Source: Pseudonocardia ammonioxydans (lineage in GTDB: Bacteria; Actinomycetota; Actinomycetes; Mycobacteriales; Pseudonocardiaceae). Taken from it: DNA of 64,000 bases. Positions 44,488 to 54,777 of the stretch are shown here, piece by piece. The DNA lies in the NCBI RefSeq assembly GCF_900115005.1, contig NZ_FOUY01000014.1, positions 1-64,000 of the forward strand, in the 5' to 3' direction. A program made the translations under genes and the position numbers. The notes under the pieces were generated by a model that made no database searches, was not told where the DNA came from, and saw only the letters and a list, made by a program, of their open reading frames with translations. Numbering within the stretch: the stretch's first letter is position 1; the number at the start of each line of letters is the position of its first letter.

Positions 44488-46794
44488 TCACACCGAGACC
44501 GGGCCGAAGCGTGCCGGGAGCGTCCCCTCCCAGGCGGTGCGCAGCTCGTCCAGGGCCAGCTCGCCCACGCCGTCGCCGAGGTGCAGCACCGCGCCGCCGG
44601 TCTCCCCGATCCGCGCGGCAGGCACCCCGGCCTCGCCCGCACGGGCGAGGAACGCGTCGGCGTCCCCGGCCGCGACGGTGACCAGCACCCGGCCCGCGGA
44701 CTCCGCGAACAGGGCGGTGAACGCGTCGTCGTGCACGCCGGACAGCTCGATCCGGGCGCCGTGGCCCGCGGCCAGGGCGGACTCGACCAGGCCCTGGGCC
44801 AGGCCGCCGTCGGAGAGGTCGTGGCTGCCGGTGAGCGTGCGGTCGGCGCCCGCCGCGGCCAGCAGCCCGGCCAGCCGGCGCTCGTGCTCCAGGTCGACCG
44901 CCGGCGGGCGCCCGCCGAGGTGGGCGTGCACCTCGTGCGCCCACTCGGAGCCGCCGAACTCGGCCGCGGTCGTGCCGAGCAGGATCACGGCGTCGCCGTC
45001 GGCGCCGGCGAACCCGGACGGGACCGCGGTCGTCACGTCGTCGATCACGCCGAGCACACCGACGACCGGGGTCGGCAGGATCGCGGTCGTGCCGGTCTGG
45101 TTGTAGAAGCTGACGTTGCCGCCGGTGACCGGGGTGCCGAGCACCGCGCAGCCGTCGGCGAGACCGCGCACCGCCTCCTGGAACTGCCACATCACGTGCG
45201 GGTCCTCCGGCGAGCCGAAGTTCAGGCAGTCGGTGACGGCCAGCGGCACCGCCCCGGAGGTGGCGACGTTGCGGTAGGCCTCGGCCAGCGCGAGCTGCGC
45301 GCCGGTGTAGGGGTCGAGCGCGACGAAGCGGGCGTTGCAGTCGGTCGCCACGGCGATCCCGCGGTCGGTCTCCTCGTCGACCCGGACCACGCCGGCGTCG
45401 GCCCCGTGCGCGGCGACGGTGTTGCCGCGCACGTAGCGGTCGTACTGGGAGGTGACCCACGAGCGGGACGCCAGGTTCGGCGCCGCGGCCATCCGCAGGA
45501 CCTCGGTGCGCAGCTCGGACGGGGTCTCCGGGCGGGGCAGCCGCTCGGGGCCGTCGGCGGTCAGCGCGTCCTGCCGGACATCGTCGCGGGCCACCGGGCG
45601 CTGGTAGACGGGGCCCTCGTGGGCGACGGTGCGCGGCGGCACGTCCACGACGGTCTCGCCACCGGAGGTGATCACCAGGCGCTCGCCCTCGGTGACCTCA
45701 CCGATGACGCTGGCCAGCACGTCCCACTTGCGGCAGACCTCGAGGAACGCCTCCACGTCCTCGGGCTTCACGACCGCGCACATCCGCTCCTGCGACTCCG
45801 AGGAGAGGATCTCGGCGGCGGTCATCCCGGTGGCGCGCAGCGGGACCTGGTCGAGGTCGACCTGCATGCCGCCGTCGCCGGCGCTGGCCAGCTCGCTGGT
45901 CGCGCAGGACAGCCCGGCGCCCCCGAGGTCCTGGATGCCGACGACCAGCCCGGCCGCGAACAGCTCCAGGCAGCACTCGATGAGCACCTTCTCGGTGAAC
46001 GGGTCGCCGACCTGCACGCTGGGCAGCTTCTTGCGGCCGCTGCCGCCAGCTGCCTCGTCGAAGGTCTCCGAGGCGAGCACGGAGACCCCGCCGATGCCGT
46101 CGAGCCCGGTCGTCGCACCGAACAGGATGATCTTGTTGCCGGTGCCGGAGGCGAACGCCAGGTGCAGGTCCTCGCTCTTCAGCGCCCCCACGCACAGGGC
46201 GTTGACCAGCGGGTTTCCCGCGTAGGAGGGGTCGAAGACGACCTCACCGGCCACGTTCGGCAGGCCGAGGCAGTTGCCGTAGCCGCCGACGCCGGCCACG
46301 ACGCCCGGCAGTACCCGGGCGGTGTCGTCGGCGTCGGCCGGGCCGAAGCGCAGCGGGTCGCCGACCGCGATCGGGCGCGCGCCCATCGCCATGATGTCGC
46401 GGACGATGCCGCCGACACCGGTCGCGGCGCCCTGGTAGGGCTCCACGTAGGACGGGTGGTTGTGCGACTCGACCTTGAACGTCACCGCCCACCCGTCGCC
46501 GATGGACACCACGCCGGCGTTCTCGCCGATGCCGGCGAGCATCGCCTGCTTCATCTCGTCGGTGGTGGTCTCGCCGAAGTAGCGCAGATGCACCTTCGAC
46601 GACTTGTACGAGCAGTGCTCGCTCCACATCACCGAGTACATGGCCAGTTCGGCGTCGGTGGGCCTGCGGCCGAGGATGTCCCGGATGCGGGCGTACTCGT
46701 CGTCCTTGAGGCCCAGCTCCCGGTAGGGCTGCGGCTCGTCCGGCGTCGTCTCGGCGTGGGAGACGGAGTCGACGGTCACCTGGGGCTGCGTCAC
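44488..46794 (-). CDS. purL: Phosphoribosylformylglycinamidine synthase subunit II
   Basis: The 768-residue small-type PurL (with PurQ and PurS as separate subunits) makes FGAM from FGAR, ATP and glutamine-derived ammonia. Motifs seen are [12 protein letters not shown] (about 50-61), the ATP-site [48 protein letters not shown] and [12 protein letters not shown]. The GTG start at 46794 is 60 bp after the purQ stop. It lies 34 bp upstream of the SCP gene. Confidence 0.97.
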   Translation of the reverse strand: MTQPQVTVDSVSHAETTPDEPQPYRELGLKDDEYARIRDILGRRPTDAELAMYSVMWSEHCSYKSSKVHLRYFGETTTDEMKQAMLAGIGENAGVVSIGDGWAVTFKVESHNHPSYVEPYQGAATGVGGIVRDIMAMGARPIAVGDPLRFGPADADDTARVLPGVVAGVGGYGNCLGLPNVAGEVVFDPSYAGNPLVNALCVGALKSEDLHLAFASGTGNKIILFGATTGLDGIGGVSVLASETFDEAAGGSGRKKLPSVQVGDPFTEKVLIECCLELFAAGLVVGIQDLGGAGLSCATSELASAGDGGMQVDLDQVPLRATGMTAAEILSSESQERMCAVVKPEDVEAFLEVCRKWDVLASVIGEVTEGERLVITSGGETVVDVPPRTVAHEGPVYQRPVARDDVRQDALTADGPERLPRPETPSELRTEVLRMAAAPNLASRSWVTSQYDRYVRGNTVAAHGADAGVVRVDEETDRGIAVATDCNARFVALDPYTGAQLALAEAYRNVATSGAVPLAVTDCLNFGSPEDPHVMWQFQEAVRGLADGCAVLGTPVTGGNVSFYNQTGTTAILPTPVVGVLGVIDDVTTAVPSGFAGADGDAVILLGTTAAEFGGSEWAHEVHAHLGGRPPAVDLEHERRLAGLLAAAGADRTLTGSHDLSDGGLAQGLVESALAAGHGARIELSGVHDDAFTALFAESAGRVLVTVAAGDADAFLARAGEAGVPAARIGETGGAVLHLGDGVGELALDELRTAWEGTLPARFGPVSV

Positions 46795-46854
46795 GGCGCC
46801 AGGGTAGACGGCCCGCTGCGGGGACCGACGGCCCCCGAGACCCGACTCACCACC

Positions 46855-47538
46855 TCAGGCGGCGACCTGCGCCGCCAGTGAGGTGAACAGCCCCAGACCG
46901 TCGGAGGACGGGCCGGTGAGCCCGCTCGTCGCGTGCTCCGGGTGCGGCATCAGGCCGACGACGTTGCCGGCGGCGTTGGTGATCCCGGCGATGTCGCGCG
47001 AGGAACCGTTGGGGGCGCCGTCGCGGTAGCGGAACACCACCCGGCCCTCGCCCTCCAGCTCGTCGAGGGTCGCGGCGTCGGCGACGTAGCGGCCCTCCTG
47101 CGACTTCAGCGGGACCAGCAGCTCGTCGCCCGCGGTGTAGTCGCGCGTCCACGCGGTCCGGGCGTTCTCGACGCCCAGCACCACGTCCCGGCACAGGAAG
47201 TGCATCCCCGCGTTCGCGATGAGCGCCCCCGGCAGCAGGTGCGCCTCGCAGAGGATCTGGAAGCCGTTGCAGATGCCGAGCACCGGCAGTCCGCGCCCGG
47301 CGCCGTCGACGACCTCGCGCATGATCGGGGCCAGCGACGCGATGGCGCCGGCCCGCAGGTAGTCGCCGTAGGAGAACCCGCCCGGGACGACGACGGCGTC
47401 CACCCCGCGCAGGTCGTGGTCGCCGTGCCAGAGCGGCACGGCCTCGGCGCCGGCGCGGCGGACCGCGCGTGCGGCGTCGACGTCGTCGAGGGTGCCGGGG
47501 AAGGTGATCACACCGACCCTGGGGGCGGCACTGCTCAC
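46855..47538 (-). CDS. purQ: Phosphoribosylformylglycinamidine synthase, glutaminase subunit
   Basis: The 227-residue class I glutaminase supplies ammonia to PurL. Nucleophile Cys is in LGICNGFQ (about 92), with PHPEHA as the His/Glu end motif. [17 protein letters not shown] is the conserved oxyanion/dimer segment. GTG 47538 overlaps the purS stop by 4 bp. Confidence 0.96.
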   Translation of the reverse strand: MSSAAPRVGVITFPGTLDDVDAARAVRRAGAEAVPLWHGDHDLRGVDAVVVPGGFSYGDYLRAGAIASLAPIMREVVDGAGRGLPVLGICNGFQILCEAHLLPGALIANAGMHFLCRDVVLGVENARTAWTRDYTAGDELLVPLKSQEGRYVADAATLDELEGEGRVVFRYRDGAPNGSSRDIAGITNAAGNVVGLMPHPEHATSGLTGPSSDGLGLFTSLAAQVAA

Positions 47539-47768
47539 AGCCGGGTCACCGTCCAGTCCTCGATCACCGGGTTCGCCAGCAGCGAACCGGCGAGCCGGTG
47601 CAGGGTCTCGTCGTCGATCGCGTCGTCGACCTCGAGCTCGAAATGCTTGCCCTGCCGCACACCGCTCACCCCGGACACCCCGATCCGACCGAGCGCCCGG
47701 GTCACGGCCTGACCCTGGACATCGAGGATCTCGGGCTTGGGCATCACGTCCACCACCACTCTGGCCAC
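47535..47768 (-). CDS. purS: Phosphoribosylformylglycinamidine synthase subunit PurS
   Basis: The 77-residue protein bridges PurQ and PurL. It shows the PurS pattern: [19 protein letters not shown], a central [11 protein letters not shown] strand and [10 protein letters not shown] at the end. GTG 47768 is the natural start; 60 bp separate it from the divergent epimerase gene, so the purS-Q-L promoter lies in that short space. Confidence 0.95.
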   Translation of the reverse strand: MARVVVDVMPKPEILDVQGQAVTRALGRIGVSGVSGVRQGKHFELEVDDAIDDETLHRLAGSLLANPVIEDWTVTRL

Positions 47769-47827
47769 GCCGCTCAGGGTACGGCGCGGGGGGTGACAGC
47801 TCGACGTGCCGGGCCTCACCATCGGGT

Positions 47828-48838
47828 ATGCGCATCCTGGTCCTGGGCGGGACGGTGTTCCTCTCGCGAGCCGTCGCCGAGGTGGCGCTGGCCGCGGGCC
47901 ACGCGGTGACCTGTGTGTCCCGCGGGATCTCCGGCGACCCGCCGCGCGGCGCCGCGGCGGTGAAGGCGGACCGGTCCGAGCCGGGCTCGCTCGCGGCGGC
48001 ACTGGGCGGGGAGGCCTTCGACGCCGTCGTCGACGTCGCGACGATGTCGGCGCCGTGGGTGCGCGAGGCCCTCGACGTGCTGGCCGACCGGGCGGGGCAC
48101 TGGACGTTCGTGTCGTCGCTCAACGCCTACGCCGACCTGGCGCGGCGCGGCGGCACCGTCGGGCAGGCCACGCTGCCCCCGCTGCACGGGACCCCGGACG
48201 CGTCGGTGCACCTCACCGATCCCGAGGTCTACGGCGCCGCCAAGGTCGGCAGCGAGGACGCGGTGCGCGACCGGGCCGGCGAGCGGGCGCTGATCGTGCG
48301 GGGCGGGCTGATCTGCGGCCACGGTGACGTGCTGGACCGCTTCGGGTACTGGGCGAACCGGTTCTCCCGCGGCGGGCAGGCCGTGGTGCCCGACGCCCCC
48401 GGGCACCCGATGCAGCTCGTCGACGTCCGCGACCTCGCGGCGTGGATCGTGCGGTGCGCCGAGGCCGGCACCATCGGGACCTACGACGGCACCGGCCCGC
48501 GCTCGACCCTGGCCCGGGTGCTGGAGGAGGTCGTCGAGGCCGTCGGCGCGCCGGACCTCGACCTCGTCCGGGTGCCCGCCGAGACCCTGGTGTCCGAGGA
48601 CGTCGGCATCTGGGCGGGCCCGCGGTCGCTGCCGCTGTGGCTGCCGCCGACGCACTGGGGCCTGGCCGACCGCGACGTCCGCGACACCCTCGACGCCGGG
48701 CTCACCGTCCGACCGGTCGCCGAGACCGCGCGGGCGGCGCTGGCGTGGGAGCGGTCGCTCGGGCTGGACCGGGACCGCCGGGCCGGTCTCACCTCCGCCG
48801 AGGAGCGGGCCGTGCTGCGGGCGCACACCACCGGCTGA
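47828..48838 (+). CDS. NAD-dependent epimerase/dehydratase family protein
   Basis: The 336-residue protein begins with a nucleotide-binding motif [12 protein letters not shown], a variant of GxxGxxG used by atypical SDRs. [13 protein letters not shown] strand follows, and [15 protein letters not shown] contains the Tyr-x3-Lys active-site pair. A DLRD-type [14 protein letters not shown] segment is near 205. The substrate is unknown. It is divergent from purS and converges on a hydrolase gene with a 4-bp gap. Confidence 0.82.
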   Translation: MRILVLGGTVFLSRAVAEVALAAGHAVTCVSRGISGDPPRGAAAVKADRSEPGSLAAALGGEAFDAVVDVATMSAPWVREALDVLADRAGHWTFVSSLNAYADLARRGGTVGQATLPPLHGTPDASVHLTDPEVYGAAKVGSEDAVRDRAGERALIVRGGLICGHGDVLDRFGYWANRFSRGGQAVVPDAPGHPMQLVDVRDLAAWIVRCAEAGTIGTYDGTGPRSTLARVLEEVVEAVGAPDLDLVRVPAETLVSEDVGIWAGPRSLPLWLPPTHWGLADRDVRDTLDAGLTVRPVAETARAALAWERSLGLDRDRRAGLTSAEERAVLRAHTTG

Positions 48839-48842
48839 GCGG

Positions 48843-49697
48843 CTACCCGAGCACCTCCCGCAGCCGCGCGGCGAACTCGGCGGGCCGGCCCGGGTGGCCG
48901 AACTCGTCGCCCGCGAAACCGCCGTGGTGGCTCGGGAAGACCACGGCCTCCTGCCCCAGCCGGGCGGCGAGGGCCCGCGTGGTCCGTGCGGTGACCGTGT
49001 CGCCGGTCTCCTCCCCGACCGCGAGGACCACCCGGGTCGGCGCGGCGGCGAGCGCCGCGGCGTCCGGGACGACGCCGAACACGGCCGCGGACCGGTCGGA
49101 GAGCAGCGGGTCGTCGCGGGAACCGTCGTCCTCCGCGGGCAGACCGAACTGCGCCGGGTCCGGCGGTGCCGCCGCGAGGTACTCCTCGGTGTACGGACCG
49201 TTCCAGGAGGTGAACCCGATGAACGCGGCCATCCCGGCGCCCCACCCCTTCGTCTCGTAGGCCTCGCGAACGCCCTGCCAGGCGCGGTGCGCGGCCTCGG
49301 CGTCGGGGAGCTCACCGATCAGCGGCGGCTCGTGCGCGACCAGCACCCGGACGTCGCCGGGACGGGTCTCCACCAGCGTCAGCGCCGTCACCGCTCCCCC
49401 GCTGCTGGCGAACACGTCCACCGGGCCCCCGAGCTCGCCGATGAGCGCGTGCAGGTCCGCGGCCTGCACGCGCGGATCGTGGTCGGTGCGGCCGTCGCGC
49501 CGGGCGCTGCGTCCGAGCCCGCGCGGGTCGTAGCCGACGACGCGACGGTCGGGCAGGTGGGCGGCGAGGGTGCGGAAGCCGGTGGCGTCCATCGGCTGGC
49601 CGACCGCGAGCAGCGGCCGCTGCCCCGGCGCGGGGTCGGGTCCGTGCAGGTCGTAGGTGAGGTCGGCGTCGTCGAGCCGGAGGGTGCGCGTGTCCAT
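48843..49697 (-). CDS. Alpha/beta-fold hydrolase
   Basis: The 284-residue protein has the fold's YDPRGLGRS motif (about 56-64), the nucleophile elbow ASSGGAV (about 95-101) where the usual GxSxG begins with Ala, and a late SHHGGF supplying His. No signal peptide is seen. It may be an esterase or haloperoxidase-like enzyme; the substrate is unknown. It ends 4 bp from the convergent epimerase gene. Confidence 0.8.
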   Translation of the reverse strand: MDTRTLRLDDADLTYDLHGPDPAPGQRPLLAVGQPMDATGFRTLAAHLPDRRVVGYDPRGLGRSARRDGRTDHDPRVQAADLHALIGELGGPVDVFASSGGAVTALTLVETRPGDVRVLVAHEPPLIGELPDAEAAHRAWQGVREAYETKGWGAGMAAFIGFTSWNGPYTEEYLAAAPPDPAQFGLPAEDDGSRDDPLLSDRSAAVFGVVPDAAALAAAPTRVVLAVGEETGDTVTARTTRALAARLGQEAVVFPSHHGGFAGDEFGHPGRPAEFAARLREVLG

Positions 49698-49799
49698 GTC
49701 CGGTGGACCGCACGGCCGGGCGATTCTCATCGCCGCGGTGACGGACTCGCGGGGTCACCCACCCGGACGACACCACCGGAGAACGGGGATGCTGGACCC

Positions 49800-50432
49800 A
49801 TGCACCTGACGCACTACGGTCACGCCTGCGTCCTGGTCGACACCGGAGCCGCCCGGTTGCTGTTCGACCCCGGCGCGTTCTCCTCCGGCTTCGAGTCCCT
49901 CGACGGGCTCGACGCAGTCCTGATCACCCATCAGCACTTCGACCACGTCGACGCGGACAAGCTGCGCACGCTGCTCCGCGCCAACCCGGACGCCGCCCTG
50001 GTCACCGACGGCCAGACCGCCGAGCAGCTCGACGGGATCGACACCCGCACCGTGGCGCCGGGCGACCGGCTGGCACTGGGCGGCGCCGAGATCGCCGTCG
50101 TCGGCTCCGGGGAGCATGCGCAGATCCACGCGGACATCCCGCTGGTCGCCAACAACGGCTACCTCGTCGACGGCACGCTGCTGCACCCCGGCGACGCCTA
50201 CGTCCCGCCCGGTCTCGACGAGCTCGCGACGCTGCTGCTCCCGACCGGGGCACCGTGGCTGAAGGTCTCCGAGGCCGTCGACTACCTGCGGGCGGTGGCG
50301 CCGCGCCGGGTCGTCCCGATCCACGAGCAGACCCTTGCCGACCCGGCGATGCACTACCGGTTCTTCGACAACCTCCGCCCGGCGGGCACCGAGCTGCTCG
50401 TCCCCGACCGCGAGAGCCCGGTCGGCGTCTGA
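49800..50432 (+). CDS. MBL-fold metal-dependent hydrolase
   Basis: The 210-residue protein is of the UlaG/RomA-like beta-lactamase superfamily: MHLTHYGHACVLVD at the start, metal motif THQHFDHVD (about 43-51), and later GSGEHAQIH and VPIHEQ supplying histidines. It likely hydrolyses a phosphoester or lactone. The stop overlaps the next gene's ATG (TGATG), so the two are co-expressed. Confidence 0.87.
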   Translation: MHLTHYGHACVLVDTGAARLLFDPGAFSSGFESLDGLDAVLITHQHFDHVDADKLRTLLRANPDAALVTDGQTAEQLDGIDTRTVAPGDRLALGGAEIAVVGSGEHAQIHADIPLVANNGYLVDGTLLHPGDAYVPPGLDELATLLLPTGAPWLKVSEAVDYLRAVAPRRVVPIHEQTLADPAMHYRFFDNLRPAGTELLVPDRESPVGV

Positions 50433-50803
50433 TGGCGATGACCTGGGAGCAGGTCGTGGTCGACGCCCGCGACCCGGTACGGCTGGGCCGCTGGTGGGCC
50501 GAGGCGATGGACTGGGTCGTCGTGAACGCCTCCCCGCAGGAGTTCGAGATCCAGCCGTCCGAGGGCGTCACCCCCGGCATGCTCTTCCTGTCGGTGCCGG
50601 AGGGGAAGCGGACGAAGAACCGGTTGCACATCGACCTGCGCCCGGACGGCGTGCGCGACTCGGAGGTCGCGCGGCTGCTCATGCTGGGTGCGACCCGGGT
50701 GGACGTCGGTCAGGACGCCGACGAGCCGTGGACCGTGCTCGCCGACCCCGAGGGCAACGAGTTCTGCGTGCTGGGCGAGCGCCGGCCGCACCCGCACCCG
50801 TAG
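50432..50803 (+). CDS. VOC-family (glyoxalase-like) protein
   Basis: The 123-residue protein is a single glyoxalase/bleomycin-resistance-like module: VVVDARDPVRLGRWWAEAMDW, KNRLHIDLR with a potential metal His, and the closing VLADPEGNEFCVLGER. This subtype (Glyoxalase_6) is common in actinobacteria, with no assigned substrate. The start overlaps the MBL-fold gene stop by 1 bp. Confidence 0.87.
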   Translation: MAMTWEQVVVDARDPVRLGRWWAEAMDWVVVNASPQEFEIQPSEGVTPGMLFLSVPEGKRTKNRLHIDLRPDGVRDSEVARLLMLGATRVDVGQDADEPWTVLADPEGNEFCVLGERRPHPHP

Positions 50804-50818
50804 TCCGGCCGAGCGGCT

Positions 50819-50856
50819 CCGGTTGTCCACAGGACGCACACACTGTGGACAACCGG
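50819..50856. terminator. Inverted repeat with two DnaA-box-like sequences between convergent genes
   Basis: Fourteen-base perfect arms CCGGTTGTCCACAG (50819-50832) and CTGTGGACAACCGG (50843-50856) surround a 10-nt loop. Each arm includes TTGTCCACA, the actinobacterial DnaA-box consensus. It lies between the convergent VOC and deacetylase-like genes, so termination is the simplest role; DnaA binding is a second possibility. Confidence 0.7.
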
Positions 50857-50888
50857 GCCCTTCGCCGGTTGGTCTGCAACGGCCCCGC

Positions 50889-51662
50889 TCAGGCGGCGGG
50901 CGCCGCGGCCCGGAACAGGCCACGGTGCACCGCGGGCACCGCACCGGCGGTCCGGGCGGCGTCGACCGCGGCGAGCACGGCGGCGCTGCGGTGCGGCCTG
51001 CGCAGGTCCTTCGCCCGCACCGCCAGGCGCACGGTCCCGCCCCGCTGGGCGGTGCGGACGACCTGCTGCACCAGCGCCCGGCCACGGCGGCGGTCCCCGG
51101 CCGTGCGGTCACCGAGCCACGGCTCGGAGCTGCGGAAGGTCAGCACCTTGGCGCGCAGCGCCGGGCCACCCGGCGGACGCAGGGCGGTCTCGTCGGCGCA
51201 GAGGGCGAAGCCGTGCTCGGCCAGGGCCTCGAGGGTGCCACCCGACGCGGTCCAGCCGGGCGGGGCGAACCCGTCGGTGGACAGCCCGGTGGCGGTGAGG
51301 ATGCGGCGGGCGCCGGTCAGGCGCAGGCCCGCCTCGTGCCGGGGCAGCGCACCGAACTCGGTGCGCCGGCCGAGCCGCGGGACGGTGCCGTACTGCCAGG
51401 CGCCGACCGGGTCGGCGGTGTGGTCGTAGCCGTGCAGCAGCAGGTCGTCACCGGCACGGACCCGGCCGGCGATCCAGCGGACCAGCGCGTCACCGCGCTG
51501 CAGTGCCCGCGCCGCGCCCGACCCGTCCGGGCCCTTGGGCTGCACGAGGTGGGTCAGCGGCACGCCGCGGCGGTCCAGCTCGGCGGCGAACGCGGCGGCG
51601 CGGGCCCGGTCGGCGTCGTCGCCGTCGGTCAGGCCGGACAGCGACACCAGCAGCGTGCTCAT
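50889..51662 (-). CDS. DUF2334/polysaccharide-deacetylase-like protein
   Basis: The 257-residue protein has the DUF2334 features: MSTLLVSLSGL start, PLTHLVQP strand, LLLHGYDHT metal-site motif (about 91-99) and GFAPPGWTAS (about 149-158). These are the NodB-like barrel strands that bind a metal through Asp and two His residues. No signal peptide is present. Many homologues act on envelope sugars; the substrate here is unknown. Confidence 0.83.
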   Translation of the reverse strand: MSTLLVSLSGLTDGDDADRARAAAFAAELDRRGVPLTHLVQPKGPDGSGAARALQRGDALVRWIAGRVRAGDDLLLHGYDHTADPVGAWQYGTVPRLGRRTEFGALPRHEAGLRLTGARRILTATGLSTDGFAPPGWTASGGTLEALAEHGFALCADETALRPPGGPALRAKVLTFRSSEPWLGDRTAGDRRRGRALVQQVVRTAQRGGTVRLAVRAKDLRRPHRSAAVLAAVDAARTAGAVPAVHRGLFRAAAPAA

Positions 51663-51746
51663 GGCTCCATTGAGCCGGACCGAGGTGAACCCCGTGCCAC
51701 GGCGGGGCGACGAGCACCTGCCGGTTCGCCACCCCGCCGGGGGCGC

Positions 51747-52460
51747 TCAGCGCGCGGTGAACCCGCCGTCGACCTTCAGCTCGGCGCCGTTGACCATCGC
51801 GGCCTCGCCGGAGGCCAGGTACACCACGGCCGCGGCGATCTCCGACGGCTCGGCGAACCGGCGGGCCGGGATCTCCGCCCGGTGCGCCTCACCGGCGGGG
51901 TTGTCCCAGGCCCGCCGGCCCAGCTCGGTCAGGACGACCGTCGGGGACACGGCGTTGACCGTCACCCCGTGCGGCCCCCACTCGACGGCGAGGGTGCGGG
52001 TGAGGCCGTTGATCCCGGCCTTCGACGCGCAGTACGCCGCGTGCTTCTCCAGGCCGCTGCTCGCCGCCTGCGAGGCCAGGTTCACGATCCGCCCGTGGCC
52101 CTGCTCGACCATCACCCGGCCGGCCGCGCGGGCCATCAGCCAGGACCCGGTGAGGTTGACGTCGAGGGTCCGGCGCCAGTCCTCGATCCCCAGCTCCAGG
52201 GCCGGGGCGAGCAGCGCGATCCCGGCCGAGTTGACCAGGACGTCGAGCCGGCCGTGCCGGTCGACGACCTCGCGCACGCAGGCCTCGGCGGCGTCCGGGT
52301 CGGCGACGTCGACCCGGTGCGCCGAGGCGGTCCCGGTGACCTCGGCCAGGTCGGCGCCCGCGACCCGGGCACCCTGCGCGGCCAGCGCGGACGCGACCTC
52401 GGCCCCGATCCCGGAGGCCGCGCCGGTGACGAGCGCGACCCGGTCGGTCAGGTCGAACAT
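51747..52460 (-). CDS. SDR-family polyol dehydrogenase (DthD/GolD type)
   Basis: The 237-residue classical SDR has the NAD motif TGAASGIG (13-20), NSAG, an active-site Ser and YCASK, and a C-terminal LKVDGGFTA. It resembles D-threitol dehydrogenases that oxidise D-threitol to D-erythrulose, and its setting with erythrulose-kinase-like and isomerase-like genes supports that. Its ATG overlaps the stop of the isomerase gene (TGATG), and it is the last gene of the operon. Confidence 0.85.
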   Translation of the reverse strand: MFDLTDRVALVTGAASGIGAEVASALAAQGARVAGADLAEVTGTASAHRVDVADPDAAEACVREVVDRHGRLDVLVNSAGIALLAPALELGIEDWRRTLDVNLTGSWLMARAAGRVMVEQGHGRIVNLASQAASSGLEKHAAYCASKAGINGLTRTLAVEWGPHGVTVNAVSPTVVLTELGRRAWDNPAGEAHRAEIPARRFAEPSEIAAAVVYLASGEAAMVNGAELKVDGGFTAR

Positions 52461-52966
52461 CAGCAGTCCGTCCCGACCTTCTGCGCCTCGGCGAGCGGCT
52501 CGCCGTCGCGGCGGTCGTAGTCGTCGAGCGCGGCGACCTTGGCCGCCGAGGCGCTGTTCGGGTCGAACCGGTGGTCCAGCCAGTCCGACGCCAGCTTGCG
52601 CGCCAGCTCGATCCCGACGACCCGCTGTCCGAAGCAGAGCACCTGCGCGTCGTTCGACTTGATCGCGCGCTCCACCGAGAACGGGTCGTGCGCGGTGACC
52701 GCCCGGATGCCCGGCACCTTGTTCGCCGAGATCGCGACCCCGAGACCGGTGCCGCAGACCAGCAGCGCCCGGTCGGCCTCGCCGTCGGCGACCTTGCGGG
52801 CCGCGGCGACGCCGATGTGCGGGTAGGTGGTGTGCCCGTCCGGCCCGACGCCGACGTCGATCACCTCGGTGACCCGGTCGTCGGCCTGCAGGTCGGCCTT
52901 GAGCTTCTCCTTGTAGTCGAAGCCGGCGTCGTCGGCGCCGACCACGATGCGCAGCGTGTCGTTCAC
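52460..52966 (-). CDS. RpiB/LacAB-family sugar-phosphate isomerase (likely erythrulose-4-phosphate isomerase)
   Basis: The 168-residue protein has the RpiB fold: [29 protein letters not shown], the active-site [21 protein letters not shown] with its catalytic cysteine, and [21 protein letters not shown]. In M. smegmatis a related enzyme (DerI) converts D-erythrulose 4-phosphate to D-erythrose 4-phosphate. The operon context makes that the best guess over ribose 5-phosphate. GTG 52966 overlaps the kinase stop by 4 bp. Confidence 0.87.
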   Translation of the reverse strand: MNDTLRIVVGADDAGFDYKEKLKADLQADDRVTEVIDVGVGPDGHTTYPHIGVAAARKVADGEADRALLVCGTGLGVAISANKVPGIRAVTAHDPFSVERAIKSNDAQVLCFGQRVVGIELARKLASDWLDHRFDPNSASAAKVAALDDYDRRDGEPLAEAQKVGTDC

Positions 52967-54705
52967 GCGTCCTCCTCCACTCCTGAACCGACGGCCTTCA
53001 GCACGGAACCGACGGCGGTGACCACCAGTCCCATCGAGATCGCCCCCGCGTCGGGGGTCCCCACGCTCTTCTCCGCCAGCGGCCGGGCCCGCCCGACCTT
53101 CGGCCGCAGTTCGGCGGTCTGCTGTGCCCGCTCCGTCGCGACCTGCGCGGCGGCGGACCATGCCGGGGCGAGCTCCTCGCCGCCGGCCACCCGGCGCTCC
53201 AGCTCGTCGACGAACGGCAGCAGGCTGTCCAGCAGGGTCTTGTCGCCCGGCCGGGCCCCGCCCAGCTGCTGGATCGTCGAGGCGAACTCGCGCACCCCGG
53301 CGGCGACCTCCGACGCCGGGTAGGCCTCGGCGGTGTCGCCGAGCCGGCGCCCGAGCGCCTCCAGCGCGGCGCCCCACAGCACCCCGGACGTGCCGCCGGC
53401 CCGCTCGGCCCACGCCTGCCCGGCCTGCTGGAGCAGCCAGCCGCCACCCGGGTCGGCGTCCGCCCCGACCGCGGCGACCCGGGCGGTGGCCGCGGTGATG
53501 CCCTTGAGCATCCCGCGGCCGTGGTCGCCGTCCCCGGCGACGGCGTCGATCCGGCCGAGCTCGTGCTCGTGCTCGCGGATCGTCGCCTCGATCGCCGCGA
53601 GGGCGGAGCGGACGGTCCCGGCCAACCGGCGTCCGGCCTCCCCGGCCTCGGGCGCCGTGACGACGGCCTGTGCCTCGGCGAGCTCGTCGGCGGTCGGCGC
53701 GCGCAGCGCGGCCAGCGGGGCGCCCGCCTTGCGGTAGGCCGGGGTGTAGGCGTCGGCCCGCCACAGCGGGTGGAGCTCGTCGTTGAGCCACATCAGGGTC
53801 AGCGAGCAGCCGCCCATGTCGAGGCTGGTGACGAGCTCACCGACCTCCGGGTCGACGATCTCCAGACCGGCCTCGCGCAGCCGCTTCGCGACGTGACCCC
53901 AGAGCAGGAACAGCTCCTCGTACTTGGTCGTGCCGAGTCCGTTGAGGATCGTGCCGACCCTGCTACCGGCACCGGCCGGTGCGTTCTTGAGCACCTCGTC
54001 GACCAGCAGCTCCGCGAGCTCGCGGGCCGGGAGCATCGGCACGTCGCGGATGCCGGGCTCGCCGTGGATGCCCAGGCCGAGGCCGAGATGCCCCTCGGGC
54101 ACCGAGAACAGCGGCTCGCCCTCGCCGGGCATCGTGCAGCCGGAGAACGCGACGCCGAGGGTGCGGGTGGCGGCGTTCGCCGCCCGCCCGATCCGCTCGA
54201 CGTCGTCGATGCCGAGGCCCTGGGCCGCCGCGGCCCCCATCGCCTTGAACACGGTGAAGTCGCCGGCGATGCCGCGCCGCTGGTCCTCGTCGTCGGCGGA
54301 GGCGACGTCGTCGGTGACGACGACGATCCGGGCGTCGATGCCCTCGGCCCGCAGCCGCTCGGCCGCGATCCCGAAGTTGATGTTGTCGCCGGCGTAGTTG
54401 CCGAAGCTGAAGATCACGCCGCGGCCCTGGTCCGCGGCCTTGCCGACCGAGTACGCCTGGGCCGCCGACGGCGAGGTGAAGATGTTGCCGACCACCGCGC
54501 CGGTGGCCAGGCCGGGCCCGACCGTGCCGCAGAACGCCGGGTAGTGCCCGGACCCGCCGCCGATCACCACGGCGACCTGCGGCTGCCCGCCGCGGTGGGA
54601 CACCACCCCGCCGTGCACCCCTCGGACACGGTCGGCGTAGAGGTCGAGGAAGCCGGCGAGCTGGTCGTCGGCGAACTCGGCCGGGTCGTCGAAGATCCTG
54701 GTCAT
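52963..54705 (-). CDS. DhaK-DhaL fusion kinase (likely erythrulose kinase)
   Basis: The 580-residue ATP-dependent protein joins a DhaK domain (1-335) and a DhaL domain (about 360-570). The substrate is bound covalently by His214 in [21 protein letters not shown] (50-61) and [11 protein letters not shown] are DhaK motifs, and [13 protein letters not shown] is the DhaL ADP/Mg motif. Dihydroxyacetone and erythrulose kinases share this layout; the neighbours favour D-erythrulose. It is followed by coupled isomerase and SDR genes. Confidence 0.9.
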   Translation of the reverse strand: MTRIFDDPAEFADDQLAGFLDLYADRVRGVHGGVVSHRGGQPQVAVVIGGGSGHYPAFCGTVGPGLATGAVVGNIFTSPSAAQAYSVGKAADQGRGVIFSFGNYAGDNINFGIAAERLRAEGIDARIVVVTDDVASADDEDQRRGIAGDFTVFKAMGAAAAQGLGIDDVERIGRAANAATRTLGVAFSGCTMPGEGEPLFSVPEGHLGLGLGIHGEPGIRDVPMLPARELAELLVDEVLKNAPAGAGSRVGTILNGLGTTKYEELFLLWGHVAKRLREAGLEIVDPEVGELVTSLDMGGCSLTLMWLNDELHPLWRADAYTPAYRKAGAPLAALRAPTADELAEAQAVVTAPEAGEAGRRLAGTVRSALAAIEATIREHEHELGRIDAVAGDGDHGRGMLKGITAATARVAAVGADADPGGGWLLQQAGQAWAERAGGTSGVLWGAALEALGRRLGDTAEAYPASEVAAGVREFASTIQQLGGARPGDKTLLDSLLPFVDELERRVAGGEELAPAWSAAAQVATERAQQTAELRPKVGRARPLAEKSVGTPDAGAISMGLVVTAVGSVLKAVGSGVEEDA

Positions 54706-54777
54706 GTCCCCTCCTCGGGACGGGTCCGGGCGGGCCGGGTCGCGGCCGTCCGGGCCGTGTTGCTGGGTGGGCTCCGG

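Noticed and set aside
42754..46881. 1375-codon open frame on the plus strand opposite purF, SCP and purL
   Set aside because: Antisense shadow. purF and purL motifs are unambiguous on the other strand and the plus-strand product is compositionally biased.
50819..50856. Chromosomal origin
   Set aside because: Only two DnaA-box-like sequences in a hairpin and no dnaA/dnaN genes nearby; kept only as a finding.
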